DNA of 64,000 nt from Aquilaria yunnanensis (lineage: Eukaryota; Streptophyta; Magnoliopsida; Malvales; Thymelaeaceae). This document shows positions 49,447 to 59,058 of this stretch, piece by piece. Under the pieces are notes generated by a model, which saw only the letters and a list, made by a program, of their open reading frames with translations, was not told the DNA's origin and did no database searches. The DNA lies in contig CM077595.1 in assembly GCA_039654915.1 (NCBI GenBank), positions 52,607,501 to 52,671,500 on the forward strand, written 5' to 3'. The translations under genes were made by a program, and so were the position numbers. Positions within the stretch are counted from its first letter, which is position 1, and each line of letters starts with the position of its first letter.

Positions 49447-50335
49447 TGATACGATCAAAAAAGGCACAACCAAGGAAGGCTAAGGAGCTCACTAGTGCGC
49501 TTCAAGCTCGGATGTTGACAGATTGGCGATGTTCTGGTGGAAAAATCATATATTGAGCCAAACAGATCATAATTGAGTGATTCTTGATTCATTGGAAAGC
49601 TAACATCTAGAGCTACAAATCATATGAAGACCATGAAACCCAGTTTGCACGATAAGGAGGTCCAATTTAGCTTCAAAGTCGCGATTTACGAGTTATCGCT
49701 GGTTCAGAAGCAGTTGCAGTATTTTGGGTATATCTTTGGATTTAAATGTCCGTTTTGTGTGGTTCAGGTGTCATTTCAAAGATAAGAAAGAGATATACAA
49801 CTTTTATGCTTTGCATTTTGAGAAATCATGGATGCATCAAGTTCGAATTTCAGCTTGAAGTTGAAGACACAAGCAGGAACCACCTGAGAAGACCATTTTG
49901 GAGTTTTTATGGCCAATCTTGTTTTGTAACGTATTTTATTTTATTTTCATATTTATTTACATTATTTAGGATATTATTTAGGCCATGGAATTGATTCAGG
50001 TCATTTAGGATAAAAGGAATTCGCTGCACACCTTAAACATGTGTTAAAAGTGTGTTAGAGTCCTAGTTTGACTAGGTTTTCTTGAGTCCTTTGTAACTAG
50101 GTTTCCTAGGTGACTTGGGCTGCGAATTTTGCCCAGCTTTTAACCCTAGTTTAGGCCTATATAAAGGCACATATTCTAGATGTAAACATACAGATTATTG
50201 CCGAAATAATATTGCTCTTTGGAGAGGTTTTCTCTTTGGTTCTTGGCGGACTGCCTTGGTGCACAAGTATGCTTGTGTTCTTGGAGTTCTATACTTCTCG
50301 TTTCTAATCACAGGTTGATTAGGGGTGGGGGTTTT
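49447..50335 (+). repeat. element B 5' LTR, first part
   Basis: Begins TGATACGATCAA, directly after A's RNase H codons, and runs to the GTTTT target site at 50331-50335 where C is inserted. The LTR resumes at 55203. Compared with the 3' LTR it lacks 47 bp near its start, between two similar AAGGAAGGC / AAGGAAAAAGGC sequences, which looks like slippage. The TATA box is at 50158-50165. Confidence 0.93.
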
Positions 50336-51471
50336 TGATGCGAACCCCGATGGTATAAAGACCATGAAACTCGCCCAAGATGTTTTTCAAGCTCCACAAG
50401 ACATCAAAGAGACTGGGTTTGAAGACCCCCACCCCTAATCAACCTTGAAGACCCCCACCCCTAATCAACCTGTGATTAGAAACGAGAAGTATAGAACTCC
50501 AAGAACACAAGCACACTTGTGCACCAAGGCAGTCCACAAAGAACCAAAGAGAAAACCTCTCCAAAGAGCAATATTATTTCGAAATTTTTCTGTGTGTTTA
50601 CATCCAGAATATGTACCTTTATATAGGCCTAAACTAGGGTTAAAATCTGGGCAAAATTCGCAGCCCAAGTCACCTAGGAAACCTAGTTACAAAGGACTCA
50701 AGAAAACCTAGTCAAACTAGGACTCTAACACACTTTTAACACATGTTTAAGGTGTGCATCGAATTGAAACCTAGTTACAAAGGACTCAAGAAAACCTAGT
50801 CAAACTAGGACTCTAACACACTTTTAACACATGTTTAAGGTGTGCATCGAATTCCTTTTATCCTAAATGACCTGAATTAATTCCATGGCCTAAATAACAT
50901 CCTAAATAATGTAAATAAATACGAAAATAAAATAAAATACGTTACAAAACAAGATTGGCCATAAAAACTCCAAAATAGCCTTCTTGGGTGATTCTGGCTT
51001 GTGTCTCCAACTTCAAGCTGAAATTCGAACTTGATGCAGCAATGATTTCTCAAAATTCAAAGCATGAAAGTTGTATATTTATTTCTTAGCTTTGAAATGA
51101 CACCTGAACCACACAAAACGGACATCTAAAGCCAAAGATATACCCAAAATACTGCAACTGCTTCTGAACCAGCGATAACTCGTAAATCGTGACTTTGAAG
51201 CTAAATTGGACCTCCTTAACGTGAAAAATGGGTTTCATGGTCTTCATTTGATTTGTAGCTCTAGATGTTAGCTTTCCAATGAATCAAGAATCACTCAATT
51301 ATGATCTTTCTGGCTCAATATATGATTTTTCCACTAGAACATCACCAATCTGTCAACATCCGAGCTTGAAGTGCACTAGTGAGCTCCTTAGCCTTTTTCC
51401 TTGTCAAAGGTCCACTAGAAACCTTAAGTGGGTCCTTGCCTTCCTTGGTTGTGCCTTCTTTGATCGTATCA
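50336..51471 (-). repeat. element C 3' LTR (1136 bp)
   Basis: TGATGCGAACCCC at the left edge to GATCGTATCA at the right edge (plus strand). It is longer than B's LTR because of two internal tandem duplications: an ~24-bp one around 50421-50470 (GAAGACCCCCACCCCTAATC twice) and an 88-bp one at 50678-50765/50766-50853. The TATA box complement is at 50618-50625. It belongs to the B-type LTR (shares the TCATATATTGAGCC... central region), not the A type. Confidence 0.92.
50678..50853. repeat. 88-bp tandem duplication inside C's LTR
   Basis: GAAACCTAGTTACAAAGGAC starts at 50678 and again at 50766, and the two copies are near-identical to the GTGCATCGAATT end. Absent from B's LTRs, so it arose in C's lineage. 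Confidence 0.88.
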
Positions 51472-54206
51472 GCTCCCCCCTCCTTAGAAGGATTCGTCCT
51501 CGAATCAAAACCTGCACTAGAAAAGGGAATTGAATCAATAACAATGAAATGATCAGCACATAAGCACTTACCTTTCACATAAGCACCAATAGCATGGAAT
51601 GCTTGTGTATGGAGCTTTAATCTTGTGCAAAACCTGAACCAATATCCAAATGCAATGATACCTCCTGGATCAAAGACAAAGCTTGAAACAATTAGCACAA
51701 AAAATTTGAATGTTTGCACAATTTTCATCTTAACTCTAGGCATCACTTTCATTGCCTTTGTGATCTCAAAAACATTATTCTCACAGCAAGTAAAAGTGTA
51801 GGAATAATTTACCTTAGGGATGCTGTATGCACTCAAAACAAATGGACCTAAACTCACACAAGTGTTATGGTTATGAAAAGCACAAGTTATGCATGTCAAG
51901 ACAATACTTTGCATAGGCCATTCAAACAAACAAGAATTGAACACAATATGGCCTAAACTAATAACAAAACTAGGATGCATGAATTTCACAAAAATCTTAA
52001 ACATTTTAAATGAAACAAGATTGGAGTAGATAGGATTTAGTGAAACCAATTCAGTAGCAAACTTATTTTTGCATGTATATGCACAACAATGCATGAAATT
52101 TGTGAATGAAATGTGACACAAAACAAAGGACTCAACATACCTCCTTAAAAGGCTGAATTTAAAACCAAAATTTTCACTCAAAGTAAAAACTTTTAGGTTT
52201 GGACATAAAGCAAAAAGATCAATGCTGAAAAGTTTGTGTAATGCATGTGTCATGGCAAAAAAATGCTTGCTGGAAATTAAAGATTGACACAGAAAAATGG
52301 ACTGAACATGAATGAAAATCAAAGAAGTATGAAATGCATGGGTAACAACCAATTTATGCATGCAAAATTCTAAAGAAGTAGATTTAACTTGAGACAAAAC
52401 AAAACAATGTGACATGGATGCAAAGTAAACAAATTCAAAAACAAAAGACAACAAAACAGATTTTCCTCTAGAGAAACTCAAGCAATTCCAAAGATGATTT
52501 GACAAAACCAAAGAATTAGAAGCTTTTAAACCATATTTTGTCAAATTTCCATGTTTACTTCCTTCTCTTAATCTAGTTTCATGAAAACCATTTGTCAAAA
52601 TAACATTGCAAGCAAACACACATTGTTTGAGATTTTCATGCAAAACTACATCAAATCTAGGTGTTAGGAAGAAATATATTACAGTGGTTGGACTTAGTCT
52701 CCAAGTATCTTCCTTTGGTGTAGGAACCACAAAATTTCCACCTTTGCACTTAATGGCTTCGGTTGGAGTTGCATTAATTTCATCCCTTTGAAACATAGGA
52801 TAAGAAACAATGTTAGGCAAATTTTTGCATATGAAATCACTTAGGCTTACCGTAACTTGTTCCTTCTCAACCTCCTTTGTTGTTTTAATGCATGGGACAT
52901 GACTTGGAATATTAGGAACACCAACTTCTTGGATGGGCAGCAACTCACTTGATTCTTGTAGTTCATCGCCACTTAATTCCTGAAAAGAAGACAACACAAC
53001 ACTAGAAGAAGACTCCATTATGTTAGATGAAAGTATGGCTTCTCTGTAGGTCTTTCTCTCTTCACTCGGCTTGGGTTCATTGCACTCTTGTCTTCTCTCA
53101 ACTTCGCACTCAATTTCTTCTCTCGGGAACTCTCTACTCTTCTTCCCCTCATGTTCACTCTTCTCACTTAATCTCTCGGTTGTTCTCTCAACTTTCCCCT
53201 CATCACTCTTGCCCTCACCTTTCCCCTCATTTACTTTTCTCTCAACCTTACTTTGAAATTTTCTTGGATCCTCAAAGACTTGTTGTGGTGAAAGTGGTAC
53301 AAGCATGATTGACTTTTCTTGTTGCAGTCGAGACAAGGCTCCTTTTGTGGCCTCCATGTTTGGCTTGGGCACTTCTCTCACATCCTTACTCCATGCTCCT
53401 CTCCATGTGGAAATTCCTCCTTGACACATCTTGGATGCCTTTGCTCTCTTGATGCTCCTCTCGGCCTTAATGGCATGATGAAGCAAATCCTCCATGTTGA
53501 CATATGGCACCATCTCCACTTTGTTGGCAATCTCAAGATTGAGACCATTAATGAATCTAGCAATGGTGGTCTCCTCATCCTCCATGATGTTGGCTCGGGT
53601 CAAGGTCCTCTCCAAGTATTTATGGTAGTCCTCCACACTTCTTTGGCCTTGCACTAGCTTTTGAAGCTTTAAGCGTTGATCTCTATAGTAGGAGCTAGGT
53701 ACAAATCTCCTCCTCATTAAGGCTTTAAGGGCTCTCCATGTATGTATGGGCTCCTCCTCATTCCTTCTCCTAGAAGTAACATCCTGATTCCACCATACAA
53801 GAGCATAATTAGTGAACTTTATGGTAGCCAATTTAACCTTCTCTTTCTCGGAGTAATGATGGCAATCAAACACCATCTCAATCTTTTGCTCCCACTCCCA
53901 ATATGTATCCGGATCACTCCTCCCTTGAAAAGGTGGAATGGACAATTTGATGGAGCTTAGATTGTTGTCCTCCCTTGGCTGCCCCCTCATTGGAAGCCCA
54001 TGGTCATGCCAATGTCCTTCTTCCTCCTCGGGTTCTTCTCTCCTTGGACCTCTCCTTGGTTGCAAGATGGGATTTGGTCTCCTTGGCAACCTCAAGTCAA
54101 TGTCTTCAATCCTCCCAACAAGCCTATTGAGAGTTTCTTGAAGCTCTCTCATGGTTGGCTCATCATTGTTTCTCACTTCCATCCTCCTATCCTCTTGGCC
54201 CTCCAT
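51342..54206 (-). CDS. Gag plus unknown-domain protein of element C
   Basis: One frame of 954 codons from MEGQEDRR. Residues ~1-80 are charged and arginine/glutamate-rich; ~85-260 is the retrotransposon Gag domain (YWEWEQKIEMVF, FTNYALVWWNQ, RRRFVPSSYYRDQ, FINGLNLEIA); ~300-400 is a lysine/glutamate-rich linker. Residues ~400-900 form an unfamiliar region rich in Phe, Cys, His and Ser with several hydrophobic stretches. The last ~40 residues read through the polypurine tract into the LTR (GPLTRKKAKEL motif). There is no CCHC knuckle, protease or RT. The stop is TGA at 51342-51344 where B has CGA. It aligns end to end with B's ORF, with length differences only in multiples of three. A possible capsid protein with a family-specific extension; the role of the extension is unknown. 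Confidence 0.8.
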   Translation of the reverse strand: MEGQEDRRMEVRNNDEPTMRELQETLNRLVGRIEDIDLRLPRRPNPILQPRRGPRREEPEEEEGHWHDHGLPMRGQPREDNNLSSIKLSIPPFQGRSDPDTYWEWEQKIEMVFDCHHYSEKEKVKLATIKFTNYALVWWNQDVTSRRRNEEEPIHTWRALKALMRRRFVPSSYYRDQRLKLQKLVQGQRSVEDYHKYLERTLTRANIMEDEETTIARFINGLNLEIANKVEMVPYVNMEDLLHHAIKAERSIKRAKASKMCQGGISTWRGAWSKDVREVPKPNMEATKGALSRLQQEKSIMLVPLSPQQVFEDPRKFQSKVERKVNEGKGEGKSDEGKVERTTERLSEKSEHEGKKSREFPREEIECEVERRQECNEPKPSEERKTYREAILSSNIMESSSSVVLSSFQELSGDELQESSELLPIQEVGVPNIPSHVPCIKTTKEVEKEQVTVSLSDFICKNLPNIVSYPMFQRDEINATPTEAIKCKGGNFVVPTPKEDTWRLSPTTVIYFFLTPRFDVVLHENLKQCVFACNVILTNGFHETRLREGSKHGNLTKYGLKASNSLVLSNHLWNCLSFSRGKSVLLSFVFEFVYFASMSHCFVLSQVKSTSLEFCMHKLVVTHAFHTSLIFIHVQSIFLCQSLISSKHFFAMTHALHKLFSIDLFALCPNLKVFTLSENFGFKFSLLRRYVESFVLCHISFTNFMHCCAYTCKNKFATELVSLNPIYSNLVSFKMFKIFVKFMHPSFVISLGHIVFNSCLFEWPMQSIVLTCITCAFHNHNTCVSLGPFVLSAYSIPKVNYSYTFTCCENNVFEITKAMKVMPRVKMKIVQTFKFFVLIVSSFVFDPGGIIAFGYWFRFCTRLKLHTQAFHAIGAYVKGKCLCADHFIVIDSIPFSSAGFDSRTNPSKEGGADTIKEGTTKEGKDPLKVSSGPLTRKKAKELTSALQARMLTDW
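51472..51487 (-). other. element C polypurine tract
   Basis: Plus-strand GCTCCCCCCTCCTTAG, complement of the same AAGGAGGGGGGAGC tract found in B, directly beside the 3' LTR end at 51471. It lies inside the long ORF (NPSKEGGAD residues). Confidence 0.87.
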
Positions 54207-55094
54207 ACTCCTGAAAATTCAAAGATCCTCACAAGCACTCACCTCACGTGTTTCACTCAAAAGATGAACACTCAAACACTCAATTTGTTAGTGAGATATT
54301 GCTATTCAAAGAGTTCTCAAAAGTTCTAAGAAAACTATCCTCAAAGCACACAAGAAAACTTGAATTTTCGAAGAACTATTTTGACTCCAAAAGAGGTGGG
54401 CTAAACAAGCTTTAAAAGACTCTAGGAAGCTCTTGCAATTGATGATCACAAGAACCACAAAGAAAGCTTTTTGGCTCAAAAACAATGAGATAGGTTTTGG
54501 GGCGCAAAACTTTCAACACTTTGTAAAAAACTTCTCTTTTTGCAAGCTTTCCTTTCTTTGTTCTTTTCTTTTCTTTTCTTCCTTTTTTTTCTCTTTTTTT
54601 TTTCTCTTTTTGCTTGCTGTTTTGATGCTAAACAAACGTTCTCCTTGAAATTCCTTGCTGCCAAAGACAAAAAGTCAGTTTTCAATTTGGCCAAAGCAAG
54701 AAACTATTGAAACTTGCACAATTTTGAGACAACTTTTGATACCAAAACTTCCTCAACTTGGATCCTTCTTTTTTTTGGTGTTTTCTTGACTCTAGGATGC
54801 TGGAAACAATGAAAACAAGAGAGATTAGTAGGGCTGGACACGAAACAGAAAGATAAGAACTGAACAAGAACAAACGAATTGAAGCCGAGAACACTAGACA
54901 ACACGGATTGACTTCTTTTTGTTGTCTTTTGTGATTTTCGGATTTGAACAAGGATGGAACAAAAAGGACAGACCTGAAACAAGAAGAAAAAGGATTAAAA
55001 CAGAGAATTAAAATACGAATTTACTGAACAGAATTGAAAGAAAACCGAAGAGAAACAAGAACACAAAGATATGTCCTTCAATGGAACTTGTGGC
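54207..55094 (-). other. element C 5' leader, primer site deleted
   Basis: Leader upstream of gag, with the TTTTCAGGAGT acceptor-like sequence near the ATG and the purine tract (T-rich on the plus strand, about 54530-54615). It ends at GAACTTGTGGC (complement side), exactly where the other copies continue into the primer-binding site, and is joined at 55094/55095 to LTR start sequence. No reading frame of note. Confidence 0.85.
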
Positions 55095-55197
55095 AAGTGC
55101 ACTAGTGAGCTCCTTAGCCTTTTTCCTTGTCAAAGGTCCACTAGAAACCTTAAGTGGGTCCTTGCCTTCCTTGGTTGTGCCTTCTTTGATCGTATCA
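55095..55197 (-). repeat. element C 5' LTR remnant (103 bp)
   Basis: Only the first ~103 bp of the LTR in element orientation, ending at GATCGTATCA (55197) next to the target duplication GTTTT. The rest of the LTR, including the promoter, is deleted together with the primer site. Confidence 0.9.
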
Positions 55198-55202
55198 GTT
55201 TT

Positions 55203-55287
55203 ACACCTAGTCTCTTTGATGTCTTGTGGAGCTTGAATCACATCTTGGGCGCGTTTCATGGTCTTTATACCATCGGGGTTCGCATCA
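55203..55287 (+). repeat. element B 5' LTR, second part
   Basis: Continuation of B's 5' LTR after the C insertion (ACACCTAGTCTC...) to its GGTTCGCATCA end at 55287. With 49447-50335 it totals 974 bp, against 1021 bp for the 3' LTR; the difference is the 47-bp deletion. Confidence 0.92.
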
Positions 55288-55289
55288 GT

Positions 55290-55301
55290 TGGTATCAGAG
55301 C
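55290..55301 (+). other. element B primer-binding site
   Basis: TGGTATCAGAGC, complementary to the 3' end of initiator-Met tRNA, two bases after the LTR end; the same type as in A and in the copia family. Confidence 0.92.
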
Positions 55302-56202
55302 CACAAGTTCCATTGAAGGACATATCTTTGTGTTCTTGTTTCTCTTCAGTTTTTCTTTCAATTTAGTTCAGCAAATTCGTGCTTTAATTCTCTGTTTTAA
55401 TCTATTTTTTTCCTGTTTCAGGTCTGTCCTTTTTGTTCCATCCTTGTTCAAGTCCAAAAATTACAAAAACAACAAAAAGAAGTCAATCCGTGTCACCTAG
55501 TATTCTCGGTTTCAATTCGTTTGTTCTTGTTTAATTCTCATCTTTCTGTTTCGTTTCCAGCCATATTAATCTCTTTTATTTTCATTGCTTCCAGCATCTT
55601 AGAGTCCAGAAAACTTAAAAAAAAAAAGGATCCAAGTTCAGGAATTTTCGGTATCAAAAAGTTGCTTCAAATTGTGCCAATTTAACTAGTTTTCTTGTCT
55701 TGGCCGAAAAGAATTCTAACTTTTTGTCTTTGGCAGCAAGGCGTTTCAAGGAGAAAGTTTGGTTAGCATCAAAACAGCAAGCAAAAAAAAAAAAAAAAGG
55801 AGGAAAAAAAAAAGGAAGGAAAAGAAAAGAAAAAGAAAGAGCAAAGAAAAGAAAAGAAAAAAGCTTGCAAAAAAAGAAGTTTTCTCAAAGTGTTGAAAGT
55901 TTTGCGCCCCAAAACCTATCCCATTGTTTTTAAGCCAAAAAGCTTTCTGTGTGGTTCTTGTGATCATCAATTGCAAGAGCTTCTTAGAGTCTTTTAAAGC
56001 TTGTTTAGCCCACCTCTTTTGGAGTCAAAATAGTTCTTCAAAATTCAAGTTTTCTTGTGTGCTTTGAGGATAGTTTTCTTAGAACTTTTGAGAACTCTTT
56101 GAATAGCAATATCTCACTAACAAATTGAGTGCTTGAGTGTTCATCTTTTGAGTGAAACACGTGAGGTGAGTGTTTGTGAGGATCTTTGTTATTTTCAGGA
56201 GT
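55302..56202 (+). other. element B 5' leader
   Basis: About 900 bp between primer site and gag. It holds a ~100-bp purine-only-like tract at about 55777-55865 (A-rich with GGAAAAG units), conserved in position in A, C and D, and a strong 3' splice-acceptor-like sequence (TTGTTATTTTCAG, ending 56198) four bases before the gag ATG. A donor-like GAGGTGAGT lies at 56163-56171. No coding region is evident. A leader conserved between autonomous and non-autonomous members would be the natural place for RNA packaging signals; that is inference. Confidence 0.75.
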
Positions 56203-59058
56203 ATGGAGGGCCAAGAGGATAGGAGAATGGAAGTGAGACACAATGAGGAGCCTACCATGAGAGAATTTCAAGAAACTCTCAATAGACTTGTGGGGAGGAT
56301 TGAGGACATTGATTTGAGGTTGCCAAGAAGACCAAATCCCATCTTGCAACCAAGGATAGGCCTAAGGAGAGAAGAACCCGAGAAGGAAGAAGGGCATTGG
56401 CATGACCATGGGCTTCCAAGGAGGGGGGAGCCAAGAGAAGATCATAACCTTAACTCCATCAACTTTACCATTCCATCCTTCCAAGGGAGGAGTGATCCCG
56501 ATGCATATTGGGAGTGGGAACAAAAGATTGAGATGGTGTTTGATTGCCATCATTACTCCGAGAAAGATAAGGTTAAATTGGCTACCATAAAGTTCACTAA
56601 TTATGCTCTTGTATGGTGGAATCAGGACGTTACTTCTAGGAGAAGGAATGAGGAGGAGCCCATACATACATGGAGAGCCCTTAAAGCCTTAATGAGGAGG
56701 AGATTTATGCCTAGCTCCTACTATAGAGATCAACGCTTAAAGCTTCAAAAGCTAGTGCAAGGCCAAAGGAGTGTGGAGGACTACCATAAAGACTTGGAGA
56801 GGACCTTGACACAAGCCAACATCATGGAGGATGAGGAGACCACCATTGCTAGATTCATTAATGGTCTCAATCTTGAGATTGCCAACGAAGTGGAGATGGT
56901 GCCATATGTCAACATGGAGGATTTGCTTCATCATGCCATTAAGGCCGAGAGGAGCATCAAGAGAGCAAAGGCATCCAAGATGTGTCAAGGAGGAATTTCC
57001 ACATGGAGAGGAGCATGGAGTAAGGATGTGAGAGAAGTGCCCAAGCCAAACATGGAGGCCACAAAAGGAAATTTGTCTCAATCTCAACAAGAGAAGTCAA
57101 TCATGCTTGTACCACTTTCACCACAACAAGTCTTGGAGGATCAAAGAAAAATTCAAAGTGAGCTTGAGAGAAAAAAGAAAGAGGGGAAAATTGAGGGCAA
57201 GAGTGATGAGGGGAAAGTTGAGAGAACAACCGAGAGATTAAGTGAGAAGAGTGAACATCAGGGGAAGAAGAGTGGAGAGTTCCTGAGAGAAGAAATTGAG
57301 TGCGAAGTTGAGAGAAGACAAGAGTGTAATGAACCCAAGCCGAGTGAAGAGAGAATGACCTACAGAGAAGCCATACTTTCATCTAACATAATGGAGTCTT
57401 CTTCTAGTGTTGTGTTGTCTTCTTTTCAGGACTTAATTGGAGATCAGCTACAAGAATCAAGTGAGTTGCTGCCCATCCAAGAAGTTGGTGTTCCTAAAAT
57501 TCTAAGCCATGTCCCATGCATTAAAACAATAAAGGATTTTGAGAAGGAACAATTTGAGGTGAGTCCAAGTGATTTCGTATGCAAAAGTTTGCCTAACCTT
57601 GTTTCTTATCCTATGTTTGAAGGGGATGAAATTAATGCAACTCCAACCAAAGCCATTGAGTGCAAAGGTAAAAAAATTGTGGTTCCAAAGGAAGATACTT
57701 GGAGACTAAGTCCAACCACTGTAATGTATGTCTTCCTAACACCTAGATTTGATGTAGTTTTGCTTGAAAATCTGAAACAATGTGTGTTTGCTTGCAATGT
57801 TATTTTGACAAATGGATTTCATGAAACTAGATTAAGAGAAGGAAGTAAACATGGAAATTTGACAAAATATGGTTTAAAAGCTTCTAATTCTTTGGTTTTG
57901 TCAAATCATCTTTGGAATTGCTTGAGTTTCTCTAGAGGAAAATCTGTTTTGTTGTCTTTTGTTTTTGAATTTGTTTACTTTGCATCCATGTCACATTGTT
58001 TTGTTTTACTTGAAGTTAAATCTACTTCTTTGGAATTTTGCATGCATAAATTGGTTGTTACCCATGCATTACATACTTCTTTGATTTTCATTCATGTTCA
58101 GCCCATTTTTGTGTGTCAATCTTTAATTTCCAGCAAGCATTTTTTTGCCATTACACATGCATTACACAAACTTTTGAGCATTAATCCTTTTGCTTTATGT
58201 CCAAACCTGAAAGCTTTTATTTTGAGTGAAAATTCTGGTTTTAAATTCAGCCTTTTAAGGAGGTATGTTGAGTCCTTTGTTTTGTGTCACATTTCATACA
58301 TATTCACAATTTTTATGTATTGTGGTGCATATACATACAAAAATAAGTTTGACCTTGTTTCATTTAAAATGCTTAGGATTTTTGTGAAATTCATGCATCC
58401 TAGTTTTGTTATTAGTTTAGGCCATATTGTGTTCAATTCTTGTTTGTTTGAATGGCCTATGCAAAGTATTGTCTTGACATGCATAACTTGTGCTTTTCAT
58501 AACCATAACACTTGTGTGAGTTTAGGTCCATTTGTTTTGAGTGCATACAGCATCCCTAAGGTAAATTATTCCTACACTTTTACTTGTTGTGAGAATAATG
58601 TTTTTGAGATGGCAAAGGCAATGAAAGTGATGCCTAGAGTTAAGATGGAAATTGTGCAAACATTCAGATTTTTTGTGCTAATTGTTTCAAGCTTTCTCTT
58701 TGATCCAAGAGGTATCATTGCATTTGGATATTGGTTCAGGTTTTGCACAAGAGTAAAGCTCCATACACAAGCATTCCATGCTATTGGTGCTTATGTGAAA
58801 GGTAAGTGCTTATGTGTTGATTATTTCATTGTTATTGATTCAATTCCCTTTTCTAGTGTAGGTTTTGATTCGAGGACGAATCCTTCTAAGGAGGGGGGAG
58901 CTGATACGATCAAACAAGGCACAACCAAGGAAGGCAAGGACCCACTCAAGGTTTCTAGTGGACCATTGACAAGGAAAAAGGCTAAGGAGCTCACTAGTGC
59001 ACTTCAAGCTCGGATGTTGACAGATTGGCGATGTTCTGGTGGAAAAATCATATATTGA
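56203..59058 (+). CDS. Gag plus unknown-domain protein of element B
   Basis: Continuous frame of 951 codons; I take the ATG of MEGQEDRR at 56203 because all four family members share it. Gag domain at residues ~85-260 (DAYWEWEQKIEMVF near 100-113, LVWWN near 136-140, SSYYRDQRLKL near 171-181, FINGLNLEIA near 218-227). A Lys/Glu-rich linker follows at ~310-400. Residues ~400-900 are unrecognised: hydrophobic stretches (around 57940-57990 and 58665-58705), many Cys, His and Phe, and coding DNA that is markedly T-rich compared with gag. The last part (FDSRTNPSKEGGAD, GPLTRKKAKEL) crosses the polypurine tract into the 3' LTR and stops at 59056-59058. The zinc knuckle and protease present in A between the Gag domain and LSPLSPQQVLEDQ are absent. 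Probably a functional Gag-like protein of a non-autonomous family; the extension is of unknown function. Confidence 0.82.
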   Translation: MEGQEDRRMEVRHNEEPTMREFQETLNRLVGRIEDIDLRLPRRPNPILQPRIGLRREEPEKEEGHWHDHGLPRRGEPREDHNLNSINFTIPSFQGRSDPDAYWEWEQKIEMVFDCHHYSEKDKVKLATIKFTNYALVWWNQDVTSRRRNEEEPIHTWRALKALMRRRFMPSSYYRDQRLKLQKLVQGQRSVEDYHKDLERTLTQANIMEDEETTIARFINGLNLEIANEVEMVPYVNMEDLLHHAIKAERSIKRAKASKMCQGGISTWRGAWSKDVREVPKPNMEATKGNLSQSQQEKSIMLVPLSPQQVLEDQRKIQSELERKKKEGKIEGKSDEGKVERTTERLSEKSEHQGKKSGEFLREEIECEVERRQECNEPKPSEERMTYREAILSSNIMESSSSVVLSSFQDLIGDQLQESSELLPIQEVGVPKILSHVPCIKTIKDFEKEQFEVSPSDFVCKSLPNLVSYPMFEGDEINATPTKAIECKGKKIVVPKEDTWRLSPTTVMYVFLTPRFDVVLLENLKQCVFACNVILTNGFHETRLREGSKHGNLTKYGLKASNSLVLSNHLWNCLSFSRGKSVLLSFVFEFVYFASMSHCFVLLEVKSTSLEFCMHKLVVTHALHTSLIFIHVQPIFVCQSLISSKHFFAITHALHKLLSINPFALCPNLKAFILSENSGFKFSLLRRYVESFVLCHISYIFTIFMYCGAYTYKNKFDLVSFKMLRIFVKFMHPSFVISLGHIVFNSCLFEWPMQSIVLTCITCAFHNHNTCVSLGPFVLSAYSIPKVNYSYTFTCCENNVFEMAKAMKVMPRVKMEIVQTFRFFVLIVSSFLFDPRGIIAFGYWFRFCTRVKLHTQAFHAIGAYVKGKCLCVDYFIVIDSIPFSSVGFDSRTNPSKEGGADTIKQGTTKEGKDPLKVSSGPLTRKKAKELTSALQARMLTDWRCSGGKIIY
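58888..58900 (+). other. element B polypurine tract
   Basis: AAGGAGGGGGGAG, one base before the 3' LTR start at 58902. It is embedded in the ORF. Confidence 0.9.

Larger units (their letters stand above)
50336..55197 (-). mobile_element. non-autonomous Gag-only gypsy element C
   Basis: Minus-strand sister of B, inserted into B's 5' LTR with a perfect 5-bp duplication GTTTT (50331-50335 and 55198-55202). It has a complete 3' LTR (50336-51471), polypurine tract, one ~950-codon ORF, a leader and only a 103-bp remnant of its 5' LTR. The primer-binding site and most of the 5' LTR are deleted, so it can no longer be reverse-transcribed. It is the youngest insertion in this stack by position. Confidence 0.93.
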
